A DNA stretch of 64,000 nucleotides from JAHFDS01 sp964593795 (GTDB taxonomy: Bacteria; Myxococcota_A; Polyangia; JAHFDS01), in NCBI GenBank assembly GCA_964593795.1, contig CAZQJC010000327.1, forward strand, positions 45,920-109,919, written 5' to 3'. This document shows positions 25,462-33,353 of this stretch, piece by piece. Every line of letters starts with the position of its first letter. Position 1 is the stretch's first letter. A model generated the notes under the pieces. That model saw only the letters and a program-made list of their open reading frames with translations. It did not search any database and was not told the DNA's origin. Both the position numbers and the translations under genes were made by a program.

Positions 25462-26550
25462 TCAGAAGTCCTCGAGCCCGTACCACGTGCCCGTCACACC
25501 CGTCTCGAGCCGGCGAAAGCCCGTCTTGTTGGGCTCGCGCTCGAGCAACGTACCCATCGCCCCCGCGACGTAAAGGCGCGTGCCGTCGCCGCCGACCGTC
25601 ACGAGCGCCGCGTACAGGTCCGCCGAGGTCTCGCCGCCCACGCGGCGGAACGGATCGTCGAGGCCCGCGCCGCGCACGAGGATGTTCCCGCCGTCGCCCA
25701 CGACGAGCGCCGCGACCTCGCCGCCCCCTGCGTCGGCCACGTCCACCGCGCGCAACGTCACTGACGTGGGCGCCGCCACCTGCGTCGCCGTCGTGCCCTC
25801 GAGGCGCAGGACCCGTCCACGCTCGCCGACCGCGTACCCTCGCCCGAGCGTGTCGATCGAGGCGCCGTGGAGCGTGAGCGTGACGTCGGTCGCCACCCTC
25901 CGGAACGTCTCGGCCTGGTCCTCCGAGAGGAGCACGGTGCCCGCGTCGCCCACGACCCACGCCACGCGCCCGCCCGGCGCGGCGCCCACCGCGCGCAGGG
26001 TCGCCGCCGTGCCCACGTCGCGCGGCGTCCAGCTCTGCCCCCCGTCGCGCGTCACGATCACGGTGCCGTCGTCGCCGACGGCCACGCCCGAGAGCGCATC
26101 GAAGAAGCGCACGCCGCGGAGCGCCGTGGTGACCGGGCTCGTCTGCGCCGTCCAGGTCGCGCCGCCGTCGCGGCTCGAGAGGATGACCCCGCCCGCGCCG
26201 ACCGCCCAGCCGTACTCGTCTCCGATGCACGTCACCGCGTACAGATCGCCGCGCGCCGGGCGCGTGACCTCCCACGTCGTGTCGTCGTGCGTGCGCGCGT
26301 AGGCGCCCTCCGCGCCGACCACGCCGCGCCATCCCGCCGCACCGCCCGAGGCGCCCGAGGCGCCCCCCGACGCGCCACCGGCGCCGCCGCCCCCCGCGCC
26401 CGCGGCTCCGCCCGACGCCCCCACCGCACCGCCCGACGCGCCCGACGCGCCACCGGACGCGCCGCCGCCGGGCACGATGGGCGGCTTCGGCTCGTCGCCG
26501 CCGCAGGAACCGAGGAGCACCGCGCCTGCCACGACCAGCCCTAGCCGCAT
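25462..26550 (-). CDS. Ycf48-like (BNR-repeat) beta-propeller lipoprotein
   Basis: A 362-residue lipoprotein. The signal MRLGLVVAGAVLLGSC ends in a LGSC lipobox, followed by about 50 residues of Gly/Ala/Ser repeats (GASGGASGASGGAVGASGG). The mature domain is a propeller with repeated units such as GWAVGAGGVILSSRDGGATW, GVAVGDDGTVIVTRDGGQSW and AWVVGDAGTVLLSEDQAETF. These are BNR/Asp-box repeats of the Ycf48/HCF136 type. Cyanobacterial relatives aid photosystem assembly; here a general binding role is likelier. TACCAT six bases before the ATG overlaps the divergent queG promoter. Confidence 0.83.
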   Translation of the reverse strand: MRLGLVVAGAVLLGSCGGDEPKPPIVPGGGASGGASGASGGAVGASGGAAGAGGGGAGGASGGASGASGGAAGWRGVVGAEGAYARTHDDTTWEVTRPARGDLYAVTCIGDEYGWAVGAGGVILSSRDGGATWTAQTSPVTTALRGVRFFDALSGVAVGDDGTVIVTRDGGQSWTPRDVGTAATLRAVGAAPGGRVAWVVGDAGTVLLSEDQAETFRRVATDVTLTLHGASIDTLGRGYAVGERGRVLRLEGTTATQVAAPTSVTLRAVDVADAGGGEVAALVVGDGGNILVRGAGLDDPFRRVGGETSADLYAALVTVGGDGTRLYVAGAMGTLLEREPNKTGFRRLETGVTGTWYGLEDF

Positions 26551-26552
26551 GC

Positions 26553-26562
26553 GACAATGGTA
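26553..26562. promoter_or_regulatory. Overlapping divergent -10 elements (GACAAT forward, TACCAT reverse)
   Basis: The minus-strand TACCAT (26557-26562) is six bases before the ATG at 26550. The plus-strand GACAAT (26553-26558) is seven bases before the GTG at 26566. The two hexamers share two base pairs and the start codons are only 15 bases apart, so polymerase could occupy only one direction at a time. Confidence 0.5.
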
Positions 26563-26565
26563 TGC

Positions 26566-27573
26566 GTGCTCGTCGCCTCGCGCATCAAGACCCAGGCCGC
26601 CCGGGTCGGTTTCTCGATGTGCGGTCTGGCACACGCCGAGCGGCTGCCCGAGCGGCCCCTTTTCGACTGGCTCGCGGCCGGGCACGCCGGCGAGCTCCGC
26701 TACATGAAGGAGCGCACGGCCGAGCGGCTCGACCCGCGCGTCTACCACCCTGGCACCGAGACCGTGATCGTCGTGGCCGCCTGCTACGCCCGCTCCGACG
26801 TGCCGCCCGCGGACGTCATCGCGCGGTACGCCGCCGGGCGCGACTACCACGGCGCGCTGCGCAAGCGACTCATCCGCCTCTGCAGATATATCGAGGCGGA
26901 CTTCCCCGAGGTGCGCGCCAAGCCGTGCGTCGACACCGGCGCCGTGATGGAGCGCGCCTGGGCCGTACGCGCCGGGCTCGGCTGGATCGGCAAGAACGGG
27001 TGCCTGCTCACGCGCGAGCACGGCTCGTGGGTGCTCCTCGGCGTGCTGCTCGTCGATCTGCCCGCCGACGTGTACGACACGCCGGTGGACGACGGCTGCG
27101 GCGAGTGCCGACGCTGCCTCGACGGCTGTCCGACGGGCGCGATCGTCTCGCCGGGCACCGTGGACTGCCGGCGCTGCCTGTCGTACCTGACCATCGAGCA
27201 GCGCGGCCCCATCCCGCCCGAGCACGGCGCCCACGCCGAGCAGGCGTTCGGCTGCGACACCTGCCAGGACGTCTGCCCCTGGAACGTGCCGGGCCACGCC
27301 TGCGACGACCCGAGCTTCGCGCCGCGCGAGATCGCGTCCCTCGAGCCCCTCGAGCTCGCCGCCCTCGACGCCGAACGCTTCGTCGCGCTCACGCGCGGCA
27401 CCGCCGTCGCCCGCCCTGGCCACGCGGGCCTGCGCAGGAATGCCCTGACCGTCCTCGGCGCGCGGCGCGACGAGCGCGCCCGCCCGATCGCGGAGGCGCT
27501 CGCCACCCACGAAGATCCGGGCCTGGCCGCCGCCGCGCGCGAGTGCCTGCGCCGCCTCGGGAAGCCCTCGTGA
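26566..27573 (+). CDS. queG: Epoxyqueuosine reductase QueG
   Basis: A 335-residue enzyme reducing epoxyqueuosine to queuosine in tRNA, using cobalamin and two 4Fe-4S clusters. Family regions: HPGTETVIVVAACYARSD, the cobalamin-binding YHGALRKRLIRLCRYIE, the catalytic-Asp region KPCVDTGAVMERAWA, and GLGWIGKNGCLLT. The clusters bind CGECRRCLDGCPTGAI, CRRC and CDTCQDVCPWN. A HEAT-like C-terminal extension is present as usual. GTG 26566 is chosen because of the upstream GACAAT; ATG 26557 in frame is the alternative. The next gene overlaps by GTGA. Confidence 0.93.
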   Translation: MLVASRIKTQAARVGFSMCGLAHAERLPERPLFDWLAAGHAGELRYMKERTAERLDPRVYHPGTETVIVVAACYARSDVPPADVIARYAAGRDYHGALRKRLIRLCRYIEADFPEVRAKPCVDTGAVMERAWAVRAGLGWIGKNGCLLTREHGSWVLLGVLLVDLPADVYDTPVDDGCGECRRCLDGCPTGAIVSPGTVDCRRCLSYLTIEQRGPIPPEHGAHAEQAFGCDTCQDVCPWNVPGHACDDPSFAPREIASLEPLELAALDAERFVALTRGTAVARPGHAGLRRNALTVLGARRDERARPIAEALATHEDPGLAAAARECLRRLGKPS

Positions 27574-28877
27574 GCCCGACCTCCGCCACGCTGCCGCTCC
27601 GGGCCCGCTTCGATCGCCCGGCCACGCTGGCGTTCCCGGCCTGCGCGCTCCTCGCCTACGTCGTCGCGGCGCTCCCCGCGGGCACCCGCGGCCTCTCCTA
27701 CGTAGCGCTCTCGCTGCTCCTCACCGCGCTCGGCCTCGTCGCATTCGCCAATCCAGATATGTCACCCGGGCGCACCCGGTGCCTCGTCGCCGCGGGCCTC
27801 GTGGCGCGGCTCACCCTCCTCCTCGTGCCGCCCTTCACCACGCACGACGTGCAGCGCTACCTGTGGGACGGGCGCGTGTTCTGGGAGGGCTTCGATCCGT
27901 GGCGCCTCGCGCCGGACGACGCGTCGCTCGCCTTCCTGCGCCCCGCGTGGACCTCGCCCCCGGAGCACGCGATGGTGCGCTCGATCTACCCGCCCGGTGC
28001 GCTCTCGCTCTTCGCGGTCGCCTCCGCGTTCGGCCCCATCGTCGGCCTCTGGGTGTGGAAGCTCCTCGCGATGGCCGCCTCGATGGGGGCCCTCGTCCTC
28101 GGCGCGCGCGCGCTCGAGCGGCTCGGCGCCCTGCGCGGCCTGCCGCTCCTCGCCCTCTCGCCGATGCTCGTCCTCGAGGGCGGGGTCGGCGCGCACATCG
28201 ACACCTTCGCCGTCCTCGGCCTGTGCGGCGCGGTGCTCCTCCGCGCGCGGGCCGACGATCTCCTCGCCGGGCTCGCGCTCTCGGCGGGCGTCCTCTGCAA
28301 GCCCTTCGTCCTGTGCGCCGCGCTGCCGCTCGCGCTCTACGGCCCGCCCCGGCGGAGCCTTCGTCTCTGCGCCGGCCTCGCGCTCGGCGTCGGCGTCGGC
28401 TATGGCCTGCCGCTCCTCTTCGGCCGGCACCCGCTCGGGGACCTCGCCTTCTTCCTCGAGCGCTGGCGCTTCGGCGCCGTCGTCTTCCCCTACCTCGCCG
28501 CAGGTCGCACGCCCGCCGACGCGCTCACCGTCGCCACCATCGTCGGCGCCACGACGACCGCGGTCGTGGTGCTTGCCCTGCGCAGGAGCCGCGCCGCCAT
28601 CGCCGCCGCGATCGCGACGCCGCTCCTCTTCGTGCCGACCGTCTTCCCCTGGTACCTGCAGTCGGTGGCCGCCGCGGTCGCGCTGGCTCCGTCGGCCACC
28701 TGGCTCGCCTGGATCGCCGTCGCGCCCGCCACCTACGAGAGCATCGATCTCCTCGACCAGAGCCGCCTCTGGCAGCCCGCGGAATGGCCGCTCACCCTCG
28801 GGCGCGTCGCGCTCGCGTGCGGCCTCGCCGTCGACGTCGGCGTCGCCCTCCTCCGCTGGTGGAGGCGCCGCGCGTGA
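27570..28877 (+). CDS. GT-C type membrane glycosyltransferase (GT87/DUF2029-like)
   Basis: A 435-residue polytopic membrane protein with ten or more helices. The first extracytoplasmic loop holds FTTHDVQRYLWDGRVFWEGF, with the Asp/Arg pattern of GT-C transferases that use polyprenyl-phosphate sugars. Further family features are SIYPPGALSLFAVAS and GVGAHIDTFAVLGL, then GVLCKPFVLCAALPLALYG. Donor and acceptor are unknown; mannosyl or glucosyl transfer to envelope glycans is possible. The start is GTG 27570 overlapping the queG stop as GTGA. Its own stop overlaps the TrmH-like gene the same way. Confidence 0.8.
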   Translation: MSPTSATLPLRARFDRPATLAFPACALLAYVVAALPAGTRGLSYVALSLLLTALGLVAFANPDMSPGRTRCLVAAGLVARLTLLLVPPFTTHDVQRYLWDGRVFWEGFDPWRLAPDDASLAFLRPAWTSPPEHAMVRSIYPPGALSLFAVASAFGPIVGLWVWKLLAMAASMGALVLGARALERLGALRGLPLLALSPMLVLEGGVGAHIDTFAVLGLCGAVLLRARADDLLAGLALSAGVLCKPFVLCAALPLALYGPPRRSLRLCAGLALGVGVGYGLPLLFGRHPLGDLAFFLERWRFGAVVFPYLAAGRTPADALTVATIVGATTTAVVVLALRRSRAAIAAAIATPLLFVPTVFPWYLQSVAAAVALAPSATWLAWIAVAPATYESIDLLDQSRLWQPAEWPLTLGRVALACGLAVDVGVALLRWWRRRA

Positions 28878-29665
28878 TCGTCCGCGTCGCCTCCGCCGAC
28901 GATCCGCGCCTCTCCGACTTCCGCGACGTGCGCGACGCGGCGCACCACCGGGACGGCATCTTCCTCGCCGAGGGGCTCTTGCTGCTCGAGGCGCTCGTCG
29001 CGCAGCGGGCGCGCCACCCGATCCGCGCCGTCCTCGCCTCCGAGCGCATGGCCGACCGCGCGGCGGCGCTGCTCGCGCCGGCGCCCGACGTGCCGCTCTT
29101 CGTCGCGCCGACCGCGCTCGTCGAGGCGCTCGTCGGCTTTCCGATGCACCGCGGGGTCCTCGCGAGCGCCAGGAGGCCGGCGCCGCGCGAGGACGCGACC
29201 ATCACCGCCACCGCCCGCACCGTCGTCGTCCTCGAGGGCCTGTGCAACCACGACAACGTGGGCAGCCTCTTCCGCACGGCCGCGGCGCTCGGCGCCGACG
29301 CGCTCCTGCTCGACGAGGCGAGCTGCGATCCGCTCTACCGAAAGGCGCTCCGCGTCTCGATGGGCGCCGTCCTCGCGCTGCCCTGGGCGCGCGTACCGTC
29401 TGCAGCAGGCGCGCTCGCCGACCTCGCCGCGGCGGGCTTCTCCACGGTCGCGCTCTCGCCCGGCGGGGAGGCCGACCTGCGCACGCTCGTCCCGCCGGCG
29501 CGCCTCGCGCTCGCGCTCGGCACCGAGGGCCCGGGCCTGTCCGCTGCGGCCCTCGCCGCCTGCACCACCCGGGCGGCCATCCCCATGCGCCCCGGCATCG
29601 ACTCGCTCAACGTGACCACGGCCGCCGCCGTCGCGCTGTGGGCGCTCGTCCGACCTCGCCCCTGA
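28874..29665 (+). CDS. TrmH/SpoU family RNA methyltransferase
   Basis: A 263-residue 2'-O-ribose methyltransferase with the SPOUT knot. The substrate-binding N-domain (about 1-105) includes RDGIFLAEGLLLLEALV and FPMHRGVLASA. The knot motifs are LCNHDNVGSLFRTAAALGA, LALALGTEGPGLS and IPMRPGIDSLNVTTAAAVA. It modifies tRNA or rRNA; the target cannot be told from sequence. GTG 28874 overlaps the glycosyltransferase stop (GTGA), so queG, this gene and the transferase between them form one operon containing two RNA-modification enzymes. Confidence 0.88.
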   Translation: MIVRVASADDPRLSDFRDVRDAAHHRDGIFLAEGLLLLEALVAQRARHPIRAVLASERMADRAAALLAPAPDVPLFVAPTALVEALVGFPMHRGVLASARRPAPREDATITATARTVVVLEGLCNHDNVGSLFRTAAALGADALLLDEASCDPLYRKALRVSMGAVLALPWARVPSAAGALADLAAAGFSTVALSPGGEADLRTLVPPARLALALGTEGPGLSAAALAACTTRAAIPMRPGIDSLNVTTAAAVALWALVRPRP

Positions 29666-29782
29666 TCCACCCAACTTGCGGTGACCACCACAGAACCCCG
29701 ATGATCGGAGGGCGAGCGCCCGTGCCCCCGCGGCACCTCGGGAACATCGGGACGCCGCACCTCGTCCAAGGACGTGCAGAGG

Positions 29783-31036
29783 ATGCGCCTTCATCGTCGG
29801 TCATCGATTCCTGGATGCTTCTTGTCTGCGGCGCTCGCGGCCTCGAGCCTCGCGGCGTGCGGCGACGGCGCGGGTGGAGCCGCGGGCATGGGCGCCGGCG
29901 GCGGAGCGGGCTCGGCGCCCGACCTCGTCCGTCCCCAGGCCACCGAGCCCCTCGTCGCCCAGGTGAGCCAGGTGTCACTCCCGCCCGAGCTCCGCGGCGA
30001 CGCGGCGCTCCGGCTCGCGGTCGCGGGCGACGGCACGCTCGTCGGCGGCGGCGCGCGCGGCCTCTGGCGCCTCGGCGACGCGGCCTCGCAGCTGTCCGAC
30101 AGGCCCGTGCGCGGCCTCGCCGCCACGCCCGACGGCATCCTCGTCGCCACCGACACCACGCTCCTGCTGTGGACCGGCACCGACGCGCCGGCGCCCTCGC
30201 CCCTGGCCCGCCTCCTCGGCACGGCGCAGCCGCTCGCGCTGGCCACGCGCGGCGACGAGCTCTGGATCGGCGCCTCCGATGCCCTGCACGAGATCGGCGC
30301 GGAGAGCACGCTTCGCTTCGCCGACCTCCCCGCCGTCTCGCGCATCGCGACGTTCGCCTCCGGCGACCTCGTCCTCGCGGGCCCGGCAGCGCTGCGCGTC
30401 CTCCGTCAGACCATGACGATGTTCCAGACCAACCAGCTCGACGACGAGGTCCCGATGCTCGACGCGGTGCCTGCCCCCGGCGGTCGCCTGCTCGGCGTCA
30501 CGGGCGGCGCGCTCGTCGAGCGCGTGGCGGTCACGGGCGGCGGCGCGTGGCGCCCCGTGGCGCTCGACAAGGAGGGCGCGGGCGCGACCGGCGTCGAGGC
30601 GCTCGCCGTCGACCCCGTCACCGGCTCGGTCTGGGTCGTTCACACGGCCGGCGTCGCGCGCATCGAGGGCAGCCGCGTCGCCACGCTCGCGCGCCCGATG
30701 GGGCTCGGCAAGGTCACGTCCGCGCTGCCCACCACCGACGGTTCGCTCCACCTCTACGACGGCATGACGCTCTTCCGCGTCGCGACGGACACGGGCGGCA
30801 CCGGCCCGGTCGGCTTCGCGTCGCACATCGCGCCCTTCTACGAGAAGAACTGCAAGCGCTGCCACGTCCCCCTCGGCCGCGCCCACTCCCTCGACGGGAT
30901 CGACGCGTGGAAGACCGAGGTCGACAACATCATCGTGCAGCTCGAGGCCGGCAACATGCCCGACGACAAGATGCCGCTCCAGGGCGGCGGGCCGGGCCTG
31001 GTCCGACGCTGGAAGCAAGGAGGCCTGCTCCCATGA
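29783..31036 (+). CDS. Lipoprotein with beta-propeller and single CxxCH heme motif
   Basis: A 417-residue lipoprotein: signal CFLSAALAASSLAAC with LAAC lipobox, then a glycine-rich linker (GAGGAAGMGAGGGAGS). The middle has propeller-like repeats (GDGTLVGGGARGLWRLGD, TPDGILVATDTTLLLW, RGDELWIGASDALHEIG). The C-terminus has one heme-c binding motif, NCKRCHVP, with Cys at about 357 and 360, in a short cytochrome-like domain. It begins an operon in which each gene overlaps the next by ATGA. A GTG nine bases upstream is an alternative start. It may bind a ligand and pass electrons, but that is inference. Confidence 0.78.
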   Translation: MRLHRRSSIPGCFLSAALAASSLAACGDGAGGAAGMGAGGGAGSAPDLVRPQATEPLVAQVSQVSLPPELRGDAALRLAVAGDGTLVGGGARGLWRLGDAASQLSDRPVRGLAATPDGILVATDTTLLLWTGTDAPAPSPLARLLGTAQPLALATRGDELWIGASDALHEIGAESTLRFADLPAVSRIATFASGDLVLAGPAALRVLRQTMTMFQTNQLDDEVPMLDAVPAPGGRLLGVTGGALVERVAVTGGGAWRPVALDKEGAGATGVEALAVDPVTGSVWVVHTAGVARIEGSRVATLARPMGLGKVTSALPTTDGSLHLYDGMTLFRVATDTGGTGPVGFASHIAPFYEKNCKRCHVPLGRAHSLDGIDAWKTEVDNIIVQLEAGNMPDDKMPLQGGGPGLVRRWKQGGLLP

Positions 31037-32646
31037 AACGCATTCGCCTGGCCGCATGCGTGGCCCTGCTCTCGGGCGCCGCAGCGATGGCGCCCAAGGA
31101 CGCGCGCGCGCAGGCCTGCGACGCCGGGGACGCGCAGTCGGCGCTCCAGCTCCTGCGCCGTCTGTCGCTCGACCTGCGCGGACGCCTGCCGAGCTTCGAC
31201 GAGCTCTCCGCCGTCGCGCAGGCCGGCCGCGTCGATCCCGCGCTCATCGACCAGATGCTCGCCTCCGACGAGTTCATCGGCGAAATGCGCGCCTACCACA
31301 AGGAGCTGCTCTGGACGAACCTGTCCGCGCAGCGCCTCGCGCAGTTCTCGTGGATCCTCTCGCCGCCTGGCATGCGCAACGGCACCGTGGTGCCCGCATA
31401 CTGGGTGCCCGGCCGCGCGGTCGCGAACCGCGGCGTGCAGGAGCCCTGCCTCGACGAGCCCGCGCAGACCGACGCGATGGGCAACATCGTCACGACCCCC
31501 GACGCGACGCGCCCGAACGTCAAGAAGGAGGGATGGGTGATGGTGACGCCGTACTGGGCGCCCACCACCTCGGTCAAGGTCTGCGCCCTCGACGCGCGCA
31601 CGACGCTGACCAGCATGGACGCGCGCGGCAACATGCTCGACTGCTCGCGCCAGGTCGGCGGTGCGTGCGCGTGCGGCGAGAACCTGCGCTGGTGCCAGTC
31701 GTCGGGCGACAGGACCGAGGCGGCGATCACCGCGGCGTTCGCCGAGCAGATGTTCCGGCTCATCGACGACGTCGTGCGCAACGACCGCCCCTACACCGAC
31801 GTGCTCCTCGCCAAGGACGCGGAGGTCAACGGGCCGCTCTCGCACTACTTCCGCTACCAGACCGGCGCGGGCGGCACGCTCGTCCTCGGCGTCGCGAACC
31901 AGAACTACACGGTGCCGGAGCAGGCGTTCTCCGACGCGACGACGTGGACCAGGGTCGACCGCGGCCATCGCCACTCGGGCCTGCTCACGCTGCCGGGGTA
32001 TCTCCTCAAGTTCCAGAGCGACCGAGGCCGCGCGAACCGCTTCTACAACGCGTTCCTGTGCCAGGCCTTCCAGGCGCCGCCGGGGGGCCTGCCCGCCGCG
32101 AGCGACACCTGCAACGGCGAGCCGGACCTCACGCAGCGCTGCGGCTGCATGTACTGCCACGTGACCGTCGAGCCCGCCGCCGCGTTCTGGGGCCGCTGGT
32201 CCGAGGCGGGGATCATCCCGATGGAGGAGGCCACGTTCCCGACCATGAACCCACGCTGCGCGGATCCGCGCACGAGCAACAACAGCGCGTGCAACCTCTT
32301 CTACCTGACCAAGGCCGTCACGGAGAAGGAGAAGCCCTTCCTCGGCATGCTCAAGGCCTACGTGTTCGCGGACGCGACGCGCATGGCCAACATCGACGTC
32401 GGACCCGAGGGCATCGCGCACCAGGCCATCGACTCGGGACAGTTCGCGGCGTGCACGACGAAGAAGATCTGGTCGCGCCTGATGGGCCGCGCGATCGACG
32501 AGGGCGACACGGGCGCGATCGACGAGCTCTCGGCCGCGTTCGCGCAGGGGGGCTACCGGATGCGCGCGCTCGTGCGGGCCATCGTGACGCGCCCCGAGTA
32601 CCAGCTCGGCGAACGCTACGCGATGTCGATGGGGGTGGCGCCATGA
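31033..32646 (+). CDS. Exported DUF1549-like protein with CxxCH motif
   Basis: A 537-residue protein with signal LAACVALLSGAAAMA. Residues about 41-55 read LLRRLSLDLRGRLPSFDEL, the N-terminal signature of DUF1549/DUF1592-type planctomycete-myxobacterial proteins. Cys-rich loops (GGACACGENLRWCQ) precede a C-terminal cytochrome-like segment with CGCMYCHVTVEP (Cys 372 and 375). The tail (YRMRALVRAIVTRPEYQ) is typical of DUF1585-like ends. Relatives occur with DUF1501 proteins and are thought to act on polymers or carry heme. It overlaps its neighbours by ATGA at both ends. Confidence 0.74.
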   Translation: MKRIRLAACVALLSGAAAMAPKDARAQACDAGDAQSALQLLRRLSLDLRGRLPSFDELSAVAQAGRVDPALIDQMLASDEFIGEMRAYHKELLWTNLSAQRLAQFSWILSPPGMRNGTVVPAYWVPGRAVANRGVQEPCLDEPAQTDAMGNIVTTPDATRPNVKKEGWVMVTPYWAPTTSVKVCALDARTTLTSMDARGNMLDCSRQVGGACACGENLRWCQSSGDRTEAAITAAFAEQMFRLIDDVVRNDRPYTDVLLAKDAEVNGPLSHYFRYQTGAGGTLVLGVANQNYTVPEQAFSDATTWTRVDRGHRHSGLLTLPGYLLKFQSDRGRANRFYNAFLCQAFQAPPGGLPAASDTCNGEPDLTQRCGCMYCHVTVEPAAAFWGRWSEAGIIPMEEATFPTMNPRCADPRTSNNSACNLFYLTKAVTEKEKPFLGMLKAYVFADATRMANIDVGPEGIAHQAIDSGQFAACTTKKIWSRLMGRAIDEGDTGAIDELSAAFAQGGYRMRALVRAIVTRPEYQLGERYAMSMGVAP

Positions 32647-33296
32647 CCAGGCGAATCCTCGCGATCGCGCTCCTCGCGGCCGTCGGGTGCAGCGACAAGC
32701 CCGCGCAGCCGGGCGGCGGCGGCCAGTCCGGCGGCACCGGCGGCGCCCCCGGCACGGTGAACGGCGACCACTGGACGCCCACCGATCCGATGGCCGGCGG
32801 CCCGCCCCCCGGCGCGCTCGGCCAGGGCAAGACCGCCAGGCGCCTCTCGGTCGCGCAGCTCCGCCGCTCGATCCCGCAGCTCTTCGGGACCACCTGGACG
32901 AGCGGCACGAACCAGCTCTTCGACACGCTCGCGCGCACGCTCGGTGAGGCCGACTACGTGCAGGTCACGTACGACAACCTGCAGCCGAACCCCCTGTTCG
33001 CGAAGTTCATGGATGACATGGCCGGGCAGGTGTGCGGAAAGGCCGTGCCCGCGGACGCGATGCAGGCCGATCCCATGATGAAGCAGGTCGTGCGCTACCC
33101 GATGGACGTGGACGCGAACCTGCGCTTCCTGCGCCTCAAGCTGCACGGCATCCTCGTCCCCGACGGGCAGACGACGGGCCTGGCCGGCCTGCAGAAGCTC
33201 TTCGCGGACGTGAAGGCCGACACCAACTCCGCCGACAAGGCGTGGATCGCGGTGTGCGTGGCGATGGTCACCGCCCCCGAGCTCATGGCGTATTGA
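32643..33296 (+). CDS. Lipoprotein of the heme/DUF1501 operon
   Basis: A 217-residue lipoprotein: signal ILAIALLAAVGC with AVGC lipobox and a short Gly-rich linker (GGGGQSGGTGGAPG). The mature part begins ARRLSVAQLRRSIPQLFG, again resembling the start of DUF1549/DUF1592-type domains. It is short and lacks a CxxCH, so it may be a truncated paralogue of the preceding protein. Two cysteines (VCGK and VCVAM) remain. Translation is coupled to the upstream gene by ATGA; the DUF1501 gene follows after 57 bases. Confidence 0.72.
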   Translation: MTRRILAIALLAAVGCSDKPAQPGGGGQSGGTGGAPGTVNGDHWTPTDPMAGGPPPGALGQGKTARRLSVAQLRRSIPQLFGTTWTSGTNQLFDTLARTLGEADYVQVTYDNLQPNPLFAKFMDDMAGQVCGKAVPADAMQADPMMKQVVRYPMDVDANLRFLRLKLHGILVPDGQTTGLAGLQKLFADVKADTNSADKAWIAVCVAMVTAPELMAY

Positions 33297-33353
33297 TGGC
33301 TCTCATCGCTCGCCATCAACCTTGTTTCTCCCCACTCCGCCCAGGAGCTGAAC

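Noticed and set aside
26330..26480. Gly/Ala/Ser-coding tandem repeats as a DNA repeat element
   Set aside because: They are the low-complexity linker of the Ycf48-like lipoprotein, in frame throughout.
27997..32646. 1549-residue plus-strand open frame
   Set aside because: Only the part from 31033 is a real gene; upstream it runs out of frame through the glycosyltransferase, TrmH and heme-lipoprotein genes.
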